Shown here: positions 1 to 8,370 of the stretch, piece after piece
How the letters are laid out: the number at the start of each line of letters is the position of its first letter
Numbering within the stretch: the first letter of the stretch is position 1
Assembly (NCBI RefSeq): GCF_000720325.1
Contig: NZ_JOJM01000024.1
Span: 62,001 to 126,000, forward strand
Direction of reading: 5' to 3'
From: Streptomyces sp. NRRL B-1347
GTDB lineage: Bacteria; Actinomycetota; Actinomycetes; Streptomycetales; Streptomycetaceae
Length of the DNA stretch: 64,000 nucleotides
The notes under the pieces: model-generated
Database searches by the model: none
Seen by the model: only the letters and a program-made list of their open reading frames with translations
Told to the model about the DNA's origin: nothing
Translations under genes and position numbers: made by a program

Positions 1-46
1 GCGGGGCGGTGGGGGGCTGCGCCCACAGCGGTGGAGGACGCAGGTG

Positions 47-1075
47 TCAGCCGAAGAAGACTCCTACCTCCTTGTAGAGGGCCGGGTCCACCGTCTTCAG
101 TTTGGCCGTGGCCTCGGCGATGGGGACGCGGACGATGTCAGTGCCGCGCAGCGCGACCATCTTGCCGAAGTCGCCGTCCCGGACGGCGTCGATCGCGTGC
201 AGGCCGAAGCGCGTGGCGAGCCAGCGGTCGAAGGCGCTGGGCGTGCCGCCGCGCTGGACGTGGCCGAGGACCGTCGTGCGGGCCTCCTTGCCGGTGCGCT
301 TCTCGATCTGCTTGGCCAGCCACTCCCCCACGCCGGAGAGGCGCACGTGCCCGAAGGAGTCGAGGGACTGGTCCTTGAGGACCACGTCGCCGTCCTTGGG
401 CACCGCGCCCTCGGCGACGACCACGATCGGCGCGTACGAGGCCTTGAACCGCGAGGTCACCCAGGCGCAGACCTGGTCGAGGTCGAAGCGCTGCTCGGGG
501 ATGAGGATGACGTTGGCGCCGCCCGCGAGCCCGGAGTGCAGCGCGATCCAGCCCGCGTGGCGCCCCATCACCTCGACGACCAGGACGCGCATGTGCGACT
601 CGGCGGTGGTGTGCAGCCGGTCGATGGCCTCCGTGGCGATGCCGACGGCGGTGTCGAAGCCGAAGGTGTAGTCCGTGGCGGACAGGTCGTTGTCGATGGT
701 CTTGGGCACGCCGACGACGGGCACGCCGTACTCGTCGGTGAGGCGCGCGGCGACGCCGAGGGTGTCCTCGCCGCCGATCGCGATGAGCGCCTCGACCTCC
801 AGTTTGGCGAGGTTCTCCTTGATGCGGCGGATGCCGTTCTCGGCCTTGAGGGGGTTGGTGCGCGAGGAGCCGAGGATGGTGCCGCCGCGGGGCAGGATGC
901 CGCGGACGGCCGGGATGTCGAGCTGGACGGTGTCGCCCTCGAGCGGTCCGCGCCAGCCGTCGCGGAAGCCGACGAAGTCGTAGTCGTACTCCTGTACGCC
1001 CTTGCGGACGACGCCCCGGATGACGGCATTGAGTCCGGGGCAGTCGCCGCCTCCGGTCAGAACTCCGACCCGCAT
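47..1075 (-). CDS. pfkA: 6-phosphofructokinase (ATP or PPi donor unresolved)
   Basis: Phosphorylates fructose 6-phosphate to fructose 1,6-bisphosphate in glycolysis. The 342-residue product is phosphofructokinase over its whole length: GGDCPGLN (residues 9-16), GGEDT (101-105), PKTIDND (124-130, with the catalytic Asp) and MGRHAGW (170-176). Asp104 and Lys125 stand where ATP-using enzymes such as E. coli PfkA carry glycines. That pair is linked to pyrophosphate use in actinomycete enzymes, so the phosphoryl donor should not be assumed. ATG start. It is transcribed alone, 180 nt downstream of the end of a two-component operon on the same strand. Confidence 0.95.
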   Translation of the reverse strand: MRVGVLTGGGDCPGLNAVIRGVVRKGVQEYDYDFVGFRDGWRGPLEGDTVQLDIPAVRGILPRGGTILGSSRTNPLKAENGIRRIKENLAKLEVEALIAIGGEDTLGVAARLTDEYGVPVVGVPKTIDNDLSATDYTFGFDTAVGIATEAIDRLHTTAESHMRVLVVEVMGRHAGWIALHSGLAGGANVILIPEQRFDLDQVCAWVTSRFKASYAPIVVVAEGAVPKDGDVVLKDQSLDSFGHVRLSGVGEWLAKQIEKRTGKEARTTVLGHVQRGGTPSAFDRWLATRFGLHAIDAVRDGDFGKMVALRGTDIVRVPIAEATAKLKTVDPALYKEVGVFFG

Positions 1076-1222
1076 GGAAATGTCCCTTCGCCGCAGTTGC
1101 GCTGACGCGGGCCACGCTAATGGTGATCCGCGTCACTCCGGGATGGGGCGAACGGTGAATTCCCTTGTGTGGGGCGGGAGTTGCTGGAGAGGCGATCGCC
1201 GCGGTTCACCCGAAGGGGGCAC

Positions 1223-1243
1223 GCCCGGGGTCGCTCCCCGGGC
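1223..1243 (-). terminator. Hairpin after the NarL-type regulator gene
   Basis: A perfect 8-bp G/C stem (gcccgggg / ccccgggc) with a 5-nt loop lies 12 nt past the stop of the response-regulator gene. No U-tract follows, as is usual for terminators in Streptomyces. Confidence 0.5.
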
Positions 1244-1255
1244 ACCCCCCAGGGG

Positions 1256-1963
1256 TCACGCGTCGTCCGTGTCGAGGCCGCGTTCGATCGCGTACCGCAC
1301 GAGCTCCACCCTGTTGTGCAGCTGGAGCTTGCCGAGGGTGTTCTGGACGTGGTTCTGGACCGTGCGGTGAGAGATGACGAGGCGCTCGGCGATCTGCTTG
1401 TAGCTCAGGCCCTTGGCGACCAGGCGGAGGACCTCCGTCTCGCGGTCGGTCAGGCGCGGGGCGCCCGGCTCGTCGGCGGTCGCGGGCGCGGGCTCGGAGG
1501 CGAGGCGGCGGTACTCGCCGAGGACCAGGCCCGCGAGGCCGGGGGTGAAGACGGCGTCGCCGACGGCCGTGCGGCGCACCGCGTCGATCAGCTCGTCGGT
1601 GGACGCGGACTTCAGCAGATAGCCGGTGGCGCCGGACTTGACCGCCTCCAGGACGTCGGCGTGCTCGCCGCTCGCGGACAGGACGAGGACGCGCAGGGCC
1701 GGGTTGGCGCCGACGAGTTCCTTGCACACCTGGACGCCGGGCTTCAGCGGCAGGTTCAGGTCGAGGACGAGGACGTCGGGCGTGGCGGCCCGGGCCCGGC
1801 GCACCGCCTGCTCGCCGTCGCCCGCGGTGGCCACCACGTCGAAGCCCGCCTCGCCGAGGTCGCGGGCGACGGCGTCGCGCCACATCGGGTGGTCGTCGAC
1901 GACCATGACCTTGACCGGGTCCGTGGTGTCCCGCTCCGTCGGTTCCGTGTGCTGTGCGCTCAT
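1256..1963 (-). CDS. Response regulator, NarL/FixJ (LuxR HTH) family
   Basis: A 235-residue DNA-binding regulator. The N-terminal receiver shows the acidic pocket (VVDDHP), the phospho-accepting Asp in VLVLDLNLP and the conserved Lys in YLLKSAS. A C-terminal LuxR-type helix-turn-helix follows (LTDRETEVLRLVAKGLS through SHRTVQNHV). It starts at an ATG that overlaps the end of the upstream sensor kinase gene by 4 nt, so the two are translationally coupled partners. A longer upstream reading frame in this phase belongs to no gene. The signal and targets cannot be told from the sequence. Confidence 0.93.
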   Translation of the reverse strand: MSAQHTEPTERDTTDPVKVMVVDDHPMWRDAVARDLGEAGFDVVATAGDGEQAVRRARAATPDVLVLDLNLPLKPGVQVCKELVGANPALRVLVLSASGEHADVLEAVKSGATGYLLKSASTDELIDAVRRTAVGDAVFTPGLAGLVLGEYRRLASEPAPATADEPGAPRLTDRETEVLRLVAKGLSYKQIAERLVISHRTVQNHVQNTLGKLQLHNRVELVRYAIERGLDTDDA

Positions 1964-3189
1964 GTCCGTGCTTCCGCCTTCCCCCGTGCGCCCTTCGGGA
2001 CGCGTAGTTCCACTTCCGTGCCCTGGCCCGGTACCGAGATCAGCTCGGCCGTGCCGCCGATGTCCCGCAGCCGGCCGCGGATCGACAGGGCGACGCCGAG
2101 CCGCCCCTCCCCCTCGGCCTGCGCGAGGCGCCCCTCCGGGATGCCGGGCCCGTCGTCCCGGACGGTGACGAGCACGGCGTCCGGTTCGTCCTCGACCAGG
2201 ATCCAGGCCCGGGCGCCGGTCCCCGCGTGCCTGCGCACATTGTCCAGGGCCGCGCCGACGGCCGCGGCGAGTTCCCGGGCCGCGTGCGGGGCCAGCGGCA
2301 CCGGGGCGCCGGGCTCCGACAGGGTGACCTTCGAGCCGGCGTACGGGGACAGGAGCGTCCGCAGGTCGCACGGCGAGGCCTCGGCCGACGCGTCGTCCGG
2401 CTCGTCGACGACGCGGACGACGGCCCCGAGCGCGGCGTCCTCGGAGACGCGCGAGGCGGGCACCAGGCCGCCCGCGACCAGCGAGCGCAGGGCGACCTCC
2501 TGCTCGCCCGCCATCCGGCCGAGCTCGGCCGCCTCGCCGCCGATGGCGGTGCCCTGGCGCTGCACCATGGCGAGGACCTGGAGGACGCTGTCGTGGATGT
2601 CGCGGGCGAGGCGCTCGCGCTCGCGGGTCGCCGCCTCGATCTCCAGGGCGCGGGCGAGGGTGCGCTCGGAGGCGCGGGCCACCTCCACGACGTAGCCGAT
2701 GGCGATGGAGGCGATGCAGACGAGCAGGACGTTGTGGACCGTGTCGCGGCTGAAGGCGCCGCGCTGCACGACGTTCGCGACGCCGACGAGCAGCGAGGCG
2801 AAGGCCGCCCAGCGCCAGCCGCCCTTGATCGCGAAGGCGAGGACGGCGCCCGCGGTCCATATGGAGGGCAGCGTCGGGCCGCCGTCGGTGATCCGCTCGG
2901 CGGCGTCGGCGGCCCGGGTCAGCAGGATGCCGGTGAGGGCGACCGCGAGGTCCACGGCGAGGAAGCGCTTGGTGCAGCTCGCGGCGTTCGCGACCTTCGG
3001 CAGCGTGGCGAGGGTCCAGACGGCGAGCACCGCGAAGTAGGCGACGGCGACCCAGGGCCGGGCGAAGTCGTCGTGCGCGGCGACGAACAGGCCGATGGCG
3101 TACAGCATCGTCAGGACCCGGTACCCGGCAAGCGCGCGCCACAGCGGCTGCTCGACCGACATCCTCATGACTCTCTCGCGCTTGGCCAT
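1960..3189 (-). CDS. Sensor histidine kinase (HisKA_3 type)
   Basis: Membrane sensor kinase of about 409 residues. The N-terminal half holds about five or six hydrophobic helices. It is followed by the H-box ARDIHDSVLQVLAMV (HisKA_3, typical partner of NarL regulators) and an ATPase domain with DNVRRHAG and DDGPGIPEG. The ATG at 3189 was chosen because a purine-rich GGGGTGGGGGG stretch lies just upstream; ATGs at 3168 and 3162 are alternatives. It forms an operon with the response regulator, whose start overlaps its end. There is no large extracellular sensor domain, so the cue is probably within the membrane. Confidence 0.9.
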   Translation of the reverse strand: MAKRERVMRMSVEQPLWRALAGYRVLTMLYAIGLFVAAHDDFARPWVAVAYFAVLAVWTLATLPKVANAASCTKRFLAVDLAVALTGILLTRAADAAERITDGGPTLPSIWTAGAVLAFAIKGGWRWAAFASLLVGVANVVQRGAFSRDTVHNVLLVCIASIAIGYVVEVARASERTLARALEIEAATRERERLARDIHDSVLQVLAMVQRQGTAIGGEAAELGRMAGEQEVALRSLVAGGLVPASRVSEDAALGAVVRVVDEPDDASAEASPCDLRTLLSPYAGSKVTLSEPGAPVPLAPHAARELAAAVGAALDNVRRHAGTGARAWILVEDEPDAVLVTVRDDGPGIPEGRLAQAEGEGRLGVALSIRGRLRDIGGTAELISVPGQGTEVELRVPKGARGKAEART

Positions 3190-3282
3190 GCCCCCCCACC
3201 CCACGGGACGCCCGGTGCGCCCCTCTTGCACCGACGCCGCGGGGAGCCGGACCGTTCCGTTCCCGCGGCGGCCGCCCGGAAA

Positions 3283-4137
3283 CTACTCGGCGTCGGCCCG
3301 CTGCGCCTTGTCGGTCCCGGCCTGCTCGGTCCCGGCCTGCTCGGTCCCGGCCTGCTCGGTCTTCTCGGCTTCGGCCTTCTGGGCTTCGGCCTTCTGGGCC
3401 TCGGCCTTCTGGGCGCGCGCGAGGTCCTTGGCGGCTTCCTTCTCCGCCTTGGCCGCCTCCTGGAGCTGACGCTTCGCGGCGGTGGCGTAGATGTCCACGT
3501 ACTCCTGGCCGGAGAGCTTCATGATCTCGTACATGACCTCGTCGGTGACCGCGCGCAGGACGAAGCGGTCGCCCTCCATGCCCTGGTAGCGGCTGAAGTC
3601 CAGCGGCTCGCCGATGCGGATGCCGGGGCGCATCAGCTTGGGCACGACCTTGCCGGGCGGCTGGATCTTCTCCGTGTCGATCATCGCCACGGGGATGACG
3701 GGCGCGCCGGTGGCGAGGGCCACGCGCGCGAGGCCGCCGGGCTTGCCGCGGTAGAGGCGGCCGTCGGGCGAGCGGGTGCCCTCCGGGTAGATGCCGAACA
3801 GCTCACCGCGCTCCAGGACCTCGATGCCGCTCTTGATCGCGGCCTCGCCCGCGCCGCGCGCGCCGGAGCGGTCCACCGGGAGCTGGCCGACGCCCTTGAA
3901 GAAGGCGGCCGTCATCCGGCCCTTGATGCCGGGGGTGGTGAAGTACTCGGCCTTCGCGATGAAGGTGACCTTGCGGTCCAGGACCGCGGGCAGGAAGAAG
4001 GAGTCCGAGAACGACAGGTGGTTGCTGGCCAGGATGGCGGGGCCCTCGGCGGGAATGTTCTCGAGGCCTTCCACCCAGGGCCTGAAGGCGAGCTTCAGGG
4101 GCCCTCCGATGGAAAACTTCATTGCGCCGTAGATCAA
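3283..4137 (-). CDS. 1-acyl-sn-glycerol-3-phosphate acyltransferase (PlsC family) with repeat tail
   Basis: Transfers an acyl chain in phospholipid synthesis at the membrane. Family motifs are NHLSFSD (the HX4D catalytic pair), the YPEGTRSPDGR block and VIPVAMI. The start is TTG at 4137, set by a strong AGGAGG eight to nine bases upstream; the ATG at 4122 is too far from it. After about residue 235 the protein becomes a charged Ala/Lys/Glu tail containing AQKAE three times and TEQAG three times, encoded by 15-bp tandem repeats. That tail is not part of the enzyme fold and probably varies in length between strains. Confidence 0.9.
   Translation of the reverse strand: MIYGAMKFSIGGPLKLAFRPWVEGLENIPAEGPAILASNHLSFSDSFFLPAVLDRKVTFIAKAEYFTTPGIKGRMTAAFFKGVGQLPVDRSGARGAGEAAIKSGIEVLERGELFGIYPEGTRSPDGRLYRGKPGGLARVALATGAPVIPVAMIDTEKIQPPGKVVPKLMRPGIRIGEPLDFSRYQGMEGDRFVLRAVTDEVMYEIMKLSGQEYVDIYATAAKRQLQEAAKAEKEAAKDLARAQKAEAQKAEAQKAEAEKTEQAGTEQAGTEQAGTDKAQRADAE
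3311..3405. repeat. 15-bp tandem repeats inside the plsC-like 3' end
   Basis: Two adjacent arrays of 15-bp units occur here. On the plus strand ggtcccggcctgctc is present three times (TEQAG in the protein) and cttcggccttctggg about three times (AQKAE). The unit is a multiple of three, so copy-number change keeps the reading frame. Confidence 0.8.
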
Positions 4138-4406
4138 ACCGAGTGCCTCCTGTGTCTGTGGATCAGACCATAACCCGAGCGGGGCTCCGGCTCTCCCCGG
4201 AGCGGGGCCGACGGGCCCGGGCCGCCGCCCGGAGCAGGGCCCGACGGACCTGGTCGGTGTCAGTCCGGTCGCGTACGGTGAGGTACTCCCCGAACGCGAC
4301 GTGCCCCACCGCAGAGCCTCATCGCACGACCCTTGTCACCACCCCTGTCACGACCCTGCACGACCCCTCTCACGAACCCTCTCCCCTCTCACGAAGGAGA
4401 CCGAAG

Positions 4407-5186
4407 GTGCCGGTCCTCCCCGGAGCCGAGCCGTACCGCCACGAGGGCGGCGAGGTCGGCGTCCTGCTGTGTCACGGTTTCACCGGATCCCCCCAGTCGC
4501 TGCGCCCCTGGGCGGAGTACCTGGCGGAGCGCGGCCTGACCGTGTCCCTGCCACTGCTGCCAGGACACGGCACACGCTGGCAGGACATGCAGGTCACGGG
4601 CTGGCAGGACTGGTACGCGGAGGTGGACCGCGAGCTGCGCCTGCTCCTGGAGCGCTGCACGGAGGTGTTCGTCTTCGGGCTCTCCATGGGCGGCGCCCTG
4701 ACGCTGCGGCTCGCGGCCAAGCACGGCGACGCGGTGCGCGGCGTCGTCCTCGTCAACCCGGCGAACAAGGTGCACGGCCTGGCGGCGCACGCCCTGCCTG
4801 TAGCCCGCTTCCTGCTGCCCACCACCAAGGGCATCGCCAGCGACATCGCCAAGGACGGCTCGGAGGAGATCGGGTACGACCGGGTGCCGCTGCACGCCGC
4901 GCACTCGATGCGCCGCTTCTTCCGCCTCGTGGACGGCGAACTGCCCCAGGTCACCCAGCCGCTGCTGCTCCTGCACAGCCCGAACGACCACGTGGTGCCG
5001 CCCGCCGACTCCGCCCGGATCCTCAGCCGCGTCTCGTCCACGGACGTCACGGAGATCCTGCTGGAACAGAGCTACCACGTCGCGACGTTGGACCACGATG
5101 CGGACCGGATCTTCGAGGAGAGCTACGGATTCATCGGCCGGCTCGCCCCCAGCGCAGGCAAGGAAGGGACGGCCACCGGTGGCTGA
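4407..5186 (+). CDS. Alpha/beta hydrolase (monoacylglycerol lipase / carboxylesterase-like)
   Basis: A cytoplasmic 259-residue serine hydrolase. It has the oxyanion segment LLCHGFTGSP, the nucleophile elbow GLSMGG, an acid in HSPNDHVVP and the histidine in SYHVATLDHD, so the catalytic triad is complete. The overall pattern matches bacterial monoacylglycerol lipase/EST30-type carboxylesterases. The GTG at 4407 was chosen because GAAGGAGA lies 6-8 bases upstream; the reading frame extends further upstream without a ribosome site. Its stop overlaps the start of the next gene by 8 nt. It is divergent from the PlsC-like gene. The natural ester substrate is unknown. Confidence 0.9.
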   Translation: MPVLPGAEPYRHEGGEVGVLLCHGFTGSPQSLRPWAEYLAERGLTVSLPLLPGHGTRWQDMQVTGWQDWYAEVDRELRLLLERCTEVFVFGLSMGGALTLRLAAKHGDAVRGVVLVNPANKVHGLAAHALPVARFLLPTTKGIASDIAKDGSEEIGYDRVPLHAAHSMRRFFRLVDGELPQVTQPLLLLHSPNDHVVPPADSARILSRVSSTDVTEILLEQSYHVATLDHDADRIFEESYGFIGRLAPSAGKEGTATGG

Positions 5187-5814
5187 GCAGCAGGACCGCG
5201 ACGAGAGCCGCGAGCCCGACGAGCGGGCCGCGCCCCCGGGCGAGGAGCGCGCGGTGCCCCTGGACGAGGACGCCGCGTGGCGGGCCATCGTCGCGGGGTA
5301 CGGCGAGGAGCCCGCGGACCCGCCCGGCGCCAAGCCGTTCAAGTCCGTGGAGGACCTGGCCCTACTGGAGACGGAGGCCAACGACACGCCGGGCGACGGG
5401 CCGCGCCCCGACCTGTCGAAGGACACCGGCGACAAGTCCGGCGGCGGCGACGCGGCACGCCCGCTGGGCAGCTCCGTCTCCTTCGCCCCCGGCGTCGGCG
5501 GCGCGGGCCCGCGCGACTACACCGAGACCGAGGCCTCGGACGACGACTTCGACGCGGACGACGAGGGCCACTTCGTGCCGCCCGAGCCGCCGCCGCTGCC
5601 GGACGCGGACGTCACCGCCAAGTTCGCCTGGCTCGCGGTGCTCGGCGGTCCGCTGCTGCTCCTGCTCGCCGTGCTGTTCGGCTGGCAGATGACGTGGTGG
5701 CTCACCACGATCGGCATCGGCGGCTTCCTCGGCGGCTTCGCGACGCTGGTGGCCCGCATGAAGAGCGGTGACGACGAGGAGGACGAGGACCCCGGGCGCG
5801 GGGCCGTGGTCTAG
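5179..5814 (+). CDS. Conserved actinobacterial membrane protein, acidic N-terminus
   Basis: A 211-residue protein I cannot assign to a function. The first two thirds are hydrophilic and very acidic (EDAAWRAIV, DDDFDADDEGHF). Two adjacent membrane helices follow (FAWLAVLGGPLLLLLAVLFGW and TTIGIGGFLGGFATLVA), then a short acidic tail. The GTG start overlaps the hydrolase stop, so the pair is coupled. It is probably an inner-membrane protein with its long N-terminus in the cytoplasm. Confidence 0.85.
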   Translation: MAEQQDRDESREPDERAAPPGEERAVPLDEDAAWRAIVAGYGEEPADPPGAKPFKSVEDLALLETEANDTPGDGPRPDLSKDTGDKSGGGDAARPLGSSVSFAPGVGGAGPRDYTETEASDDDFDADDEGHFVPPEPPPLPDADVTAKFAWLAVLGGPLLLLLAVLFGWQMTWWLTTIGIGGFLGGFATLVARMKSGDDEEDEDPGRGAVV

Positions 5815-6590
5815 CCCGTCGGCTCCGCGGGCACTCTGAGCGCCGCGAGCACCGGCAGGTGGTCCGTGGCCGCCCTGAGGTCCTCGTCACGGACGCCGGG
5901 GTGGCCCAACGGGACGCCGCAGCCGAGGACTTGGACGCCCGGCGTGGCGAAGATGGCGTCGATGCGCTGGTGCGGGTCGGCCGGTGTCGAGGTCTGTTCG
6001 CCGCCCCAGGGGGCGGTGGCCCAGCAGTCCTGGAGGCCGTCGGCGAGCCTGCGGAAGGTGCGCCCGCCGGGCCGGTCGTTGAGGTCGCCGCCCGCCACCG
6101 CGTGCGGTACGCCCATCCCGGCGAGCCGGTCGAGGAGCATGCCGCCCTGCGCGTAGCGCTCCTCGCCCTGGAGGCTCAAGTGGCAGCTCAGGACGCCGAG
6201 CCGGGCGCCGCCGAAGCGGACGACGGCCGTCGCGAAGCCGCGCCGGTGCAGGCCCGGCGTCAGCGGGAGCAGCACGTCCTCGGTCCGCTCGACGGTGGCC
6301 CGCAGCGAGCACAGCAGCGCGGGGCCCGCCGCGCTGCCGCCGCCGGAGAGCATCACCAGGTCGCTGGCGCGGGCCAGCCGCGCGAGCTTCTTGCGCCAGC
6401 GGAAGAACCGGGGCGCCTCCTGCACGAGGACCAGGTCGGGCTCGCACGCGGCGACGACACGGGCGAGCGCGTCAGTGTCGTCGCGCATCGAACGGATGTT
6501 GTAGCTGAGCACCCGGATGACGGCCGAACCATCCGGTTCGGTGCGGGAGTTGGGCAGCGTACGCGTCGGGCTCGTGGGCATGGCGATCAA
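5811..6590 (-). CDS. Endonuclease/exonuclease/phosphatase family protein
   Basis: A metal-dependent phosphoesterase of the EEP superfamily, up to 259 residues. Visible motifs in order are VLSYNIRS, VLVQEAP (metal-binding Glu), SCHLS, GGDLNDRP (catalytic Asp/Asn), QRIDAIFAT and ATDHLPV (catalytic His). These are the usual residues for DNase I-like or phospholipid/inositol-phosphate phosphatases, but the substrate cannot be chosen. No signal peptide is visible. The start may be one of two in-frame codons near 6590. It converges on the preceding membrane-protein gene with a 4-nt overlap. Confidence 0.9.
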   Translation of the reverse strand: MIAMPTSPTRTLPNSRTEPDGSAVIRVLSYNIRSMRDDTDALARVVAACEPDLVLVQEAPRFFRWRKKLARLARASDLVMLSGGGSAAGPALLCSLRATVERTEDVLLPLTPGLHRRGFATAVVRFGGARLGVLSCHLSLQGEERYAQGGMLLDRLAGMGVPHAVAGGDLNDRPGGRTFRRLADGLQDCWATAPWGGEQTSTPADPHQRIDAIFATPGVQVLGCGVPLGHPGVRDEDLRAATDHLPVLAALRVPAEPTG

Positions 6591-6645
6591 GATACGGGAA
6601 ACGCCGGGCGAGCCGGACGGTGCCGGCTCACCCGGCAGGCATCCG

Positions 6646-6669
6646 GCCCGTCCGGCGTTCGGGGACGAG
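6646..6669 (-). repeat. Partial copy of a dispersed intergenic repeat
   Basis: On the minus strand this reads ctcgtccccgaacgccgg followed by acgggc. It differs by only a few bases from the repeat core at 13033-13070 and 41581-41618. Confidence 0.6.
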
Positions 6670-6679
6670 CGTGCGGCGC

Positions 6680-6740
6680 GATCGACGGCGGCCCCGGTTC
6701 CGCGCGGCGCGGTCGACAGCGGCCCCGGCTCCGCGCGGCG
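6680..6740. repeat. Two 30-bp direct repeats downstream of glkA
   Basis: Copies at 6680-6709 and 6711-6740 match at 27 of 30 positions, sharing cggccccgg and tccgcgcggcg. They lie between the glucokinase stop and the EEP-family gene start. Each copy can form G/C-rich secondary structure. Confidence 0.7.
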
Positions 6741-6755
6741 GGGGGGCCGGTGGCG

Positions 6756-7709
6756 TCACATCACCGGGTCGGGCTCCCTGGCGAGGTCGGCGGCGCCGAC
6801 CAGGCCCGCCTTGTTCCCGAGCTGGGCGGCGATCACCTTGGCCTCGGGGCGCCACTGCGCGCCGACGAGCCAGCGCTTGAAGGACTTGCGGATCGGTTCG
6901 AGCACCAGCTCGCCCTCGTCCGAGAGGCCGCCGCCGATGATGAACGCCGACGGGTCGAAGAGCGAGGCCAGGTCGGCGAGGCCCGCGCCGACCCAGCGGG
7001 CCAGCTCGCGGTAGGAGTCCACGGCGACCAGGTCGCCCTGGCGCGCGGCCATGGAGATGTGCTTGCCCTCGATGCCGTCGGGGGTGCCGTCGCCGAGCGA
7101 GAGGAGGTACTCGGCGTTCTCCGGGGCGGCGTTGGCGCGCTGCTTGGCGTACCGCACGAGGGCGCGGCCCGATGCGTACTGCTCCCAGCAGCCCTGGCTG
7201 CCGCAGCCGCACAGCAGGCCGTCCGGCACCATCCGGATGTGGCCGAACTCGGCGGCGACGCCGAAGTGGCCGCGGCGCAGCTTGTTGCCGATGATGATGC
7301 CGCCGCCGAGGCCGGTGCCGAGGGTGATGCAGATGGCGTTGCGGTGGCCCTTGCCGCCGCCGAACTTGTACTCGCCCCAGGCGGCCGCGTTGGCGTCGTT
7401 CTCGACCACCACCGGCAGGCCCACGCGCTCTTCGACCTTGTCCTTGAGCGGTTCCTGGCGCCAGTCGATGTTCGGCGCGAAGTAGACCGTGGACCGCTGG
7501 CGGTTGACGTATCCGGCGGCGCCGATGCCCACGCCGACGATCTCGTGCCCGGCTCGCGCGCCCGCCACGGCGGAGGCGATCGCGTCGACGATGGCCTCGG
7601 GGGTGCCCGGCGTGGGCACCTTGAACGTCGACAGGATGTGACCGTCCTCGTCGACCACTCCGGCCGCGATCTTCGTGCCGCCGATGTCGACGCCGATGGT
7701 GAGTCCCAT
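6756..7709 (-). CDS. glkA: Glucokinase, ROK family
   Basis: Phosphorylates glucose with ATP and in Streptomyces also mediates glucose repression. The 317-residue product begins GVDIGGTKIAAGVVD (phosphate-binding loop). It has ENDANAAAWGE (catalytic Asp) and the ROK zinc motif CGCGSQGCWEQYAS with three cysteines. Length equals the known S. coelicolor GlkA. The ATG at 7709 matches the family start; the open frame upstream is not coding. Confidence 0.96.
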   Translation of the reverse strand: MGLTIGVDIGGTKIAAGVVDEDGHILSTFKVPTPGTPEAIVDAIASAVAGARAGHEIVGVGIGAAGYVNRQRSTVYFAPNIDWRQEPLKDKVEERVGLPVVVENDANAAAWGEYKFGGGKGHRNAICITLGTGLGGGIIIGNKLRRGHFGVAAEFGHIRMVPDGLLCGCGSQGCWEQYASGRALVRYAKQRANAAPENAEYLLSLGDGTPDGIEGKHISMAARQGDLVAVDSYRELARWVGAGLADLASLFDPSAFIIGGGLSDEGELVLEPIRKSFKRWLVGAQWRPEAKVIAAQLGNKAGLVGAADLAREPDPVM

Positions 7710-7761
7710 GTATCCCTCAGTTCGATCGAGCCCCGCTACGGCCCACCGTACCGGAGGGGGG

Positions 7762-8301
7762 TCAGTCCAGATCGATGTGTTCCCCGGGTCCGGGACCCTC
7801 TTCGGGACGCCCGGAGCCGTCCGGGGCCGCGGTGCGGCCGCCCGCGTCGCGGGTCCAGCGGCCCTCCTGTCCCGTGACCGCGCTGCGGTAGGCGGCGAGG
7901 AGTTCGGAGCCCGCGGCGGCGAGGTGGTCGAAGACGTCGGGGTTGCGCTCGATGACGGGCTCGACCGCGGCCCTTGCCTGCCGGACGACCTGCTGCACCG
8001 TCTCCTGCACGGCGCCCTGGGCGACCGCGCCGAGCAGCGGCGACTGGAGGCCGGACAGCTTCTCCGACACGGCGTCGACGAGCTTGCGCAGCTCCTCGGC
8101 GGCGGAGCCGGGCGGCGGTCCGTACTGCGCGCGGCGGCGGGCCTTCTCCGCCGCGAGGTCCTCGGCGCACGCGGTCGCCCAGGCGTCGTCGTCCGGGGCC
8201 GCGGCCGGGTCCTCGTGGGGCTCGGGGCCCCGGGGGGCGGCGTCCCGCGGACGCTCCGGCTCGGCGGCGTCGTACGCGTCACGCTCAGTGGCATCGCTCA
8301 T
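7762..8301 (-). CDS. DUF5304-like hypothetical protein
   Basis: A 179-residue hydrophilic protein of unknown function, recognised as a Streptomyces family found next to glucokinase. The central part (AEELRKLVDAVSEKL to ELLAAYRSAV) is predicted to be amphipathic helices, possibly coiled-coil. Both ends are Pro/Gly/Asp-rich and probably disordered. No signal peptide or membrane helix is visible. Same strand as glkA, 52 nt upstream, so they may be cotranscribed. Confidence 0.8.
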   Translation of the reverse strand: MSDATERDAYDAAEPERPRDAAPRGPEPHEDPAAAPDDDAWATACAEDLAAEKARRRAQYGPPPGSAAEELRKLVDAVSEKLSGLQSPLLGAVAQGAVQETVQQVVRQARAAVEPVIERNPDVFDHLAAAGSELLAAYRSAVTGQEGRWTRDAGGRTAAPDGSGRPEEGPGPGEHIDLD

Positions 8302-8370
8302 GGCGGGCTGACTCCTGCGCAGGGCCGACGATTTCGTACTCTCGACGTTACCCGAATGGCGGCAGGGCGT

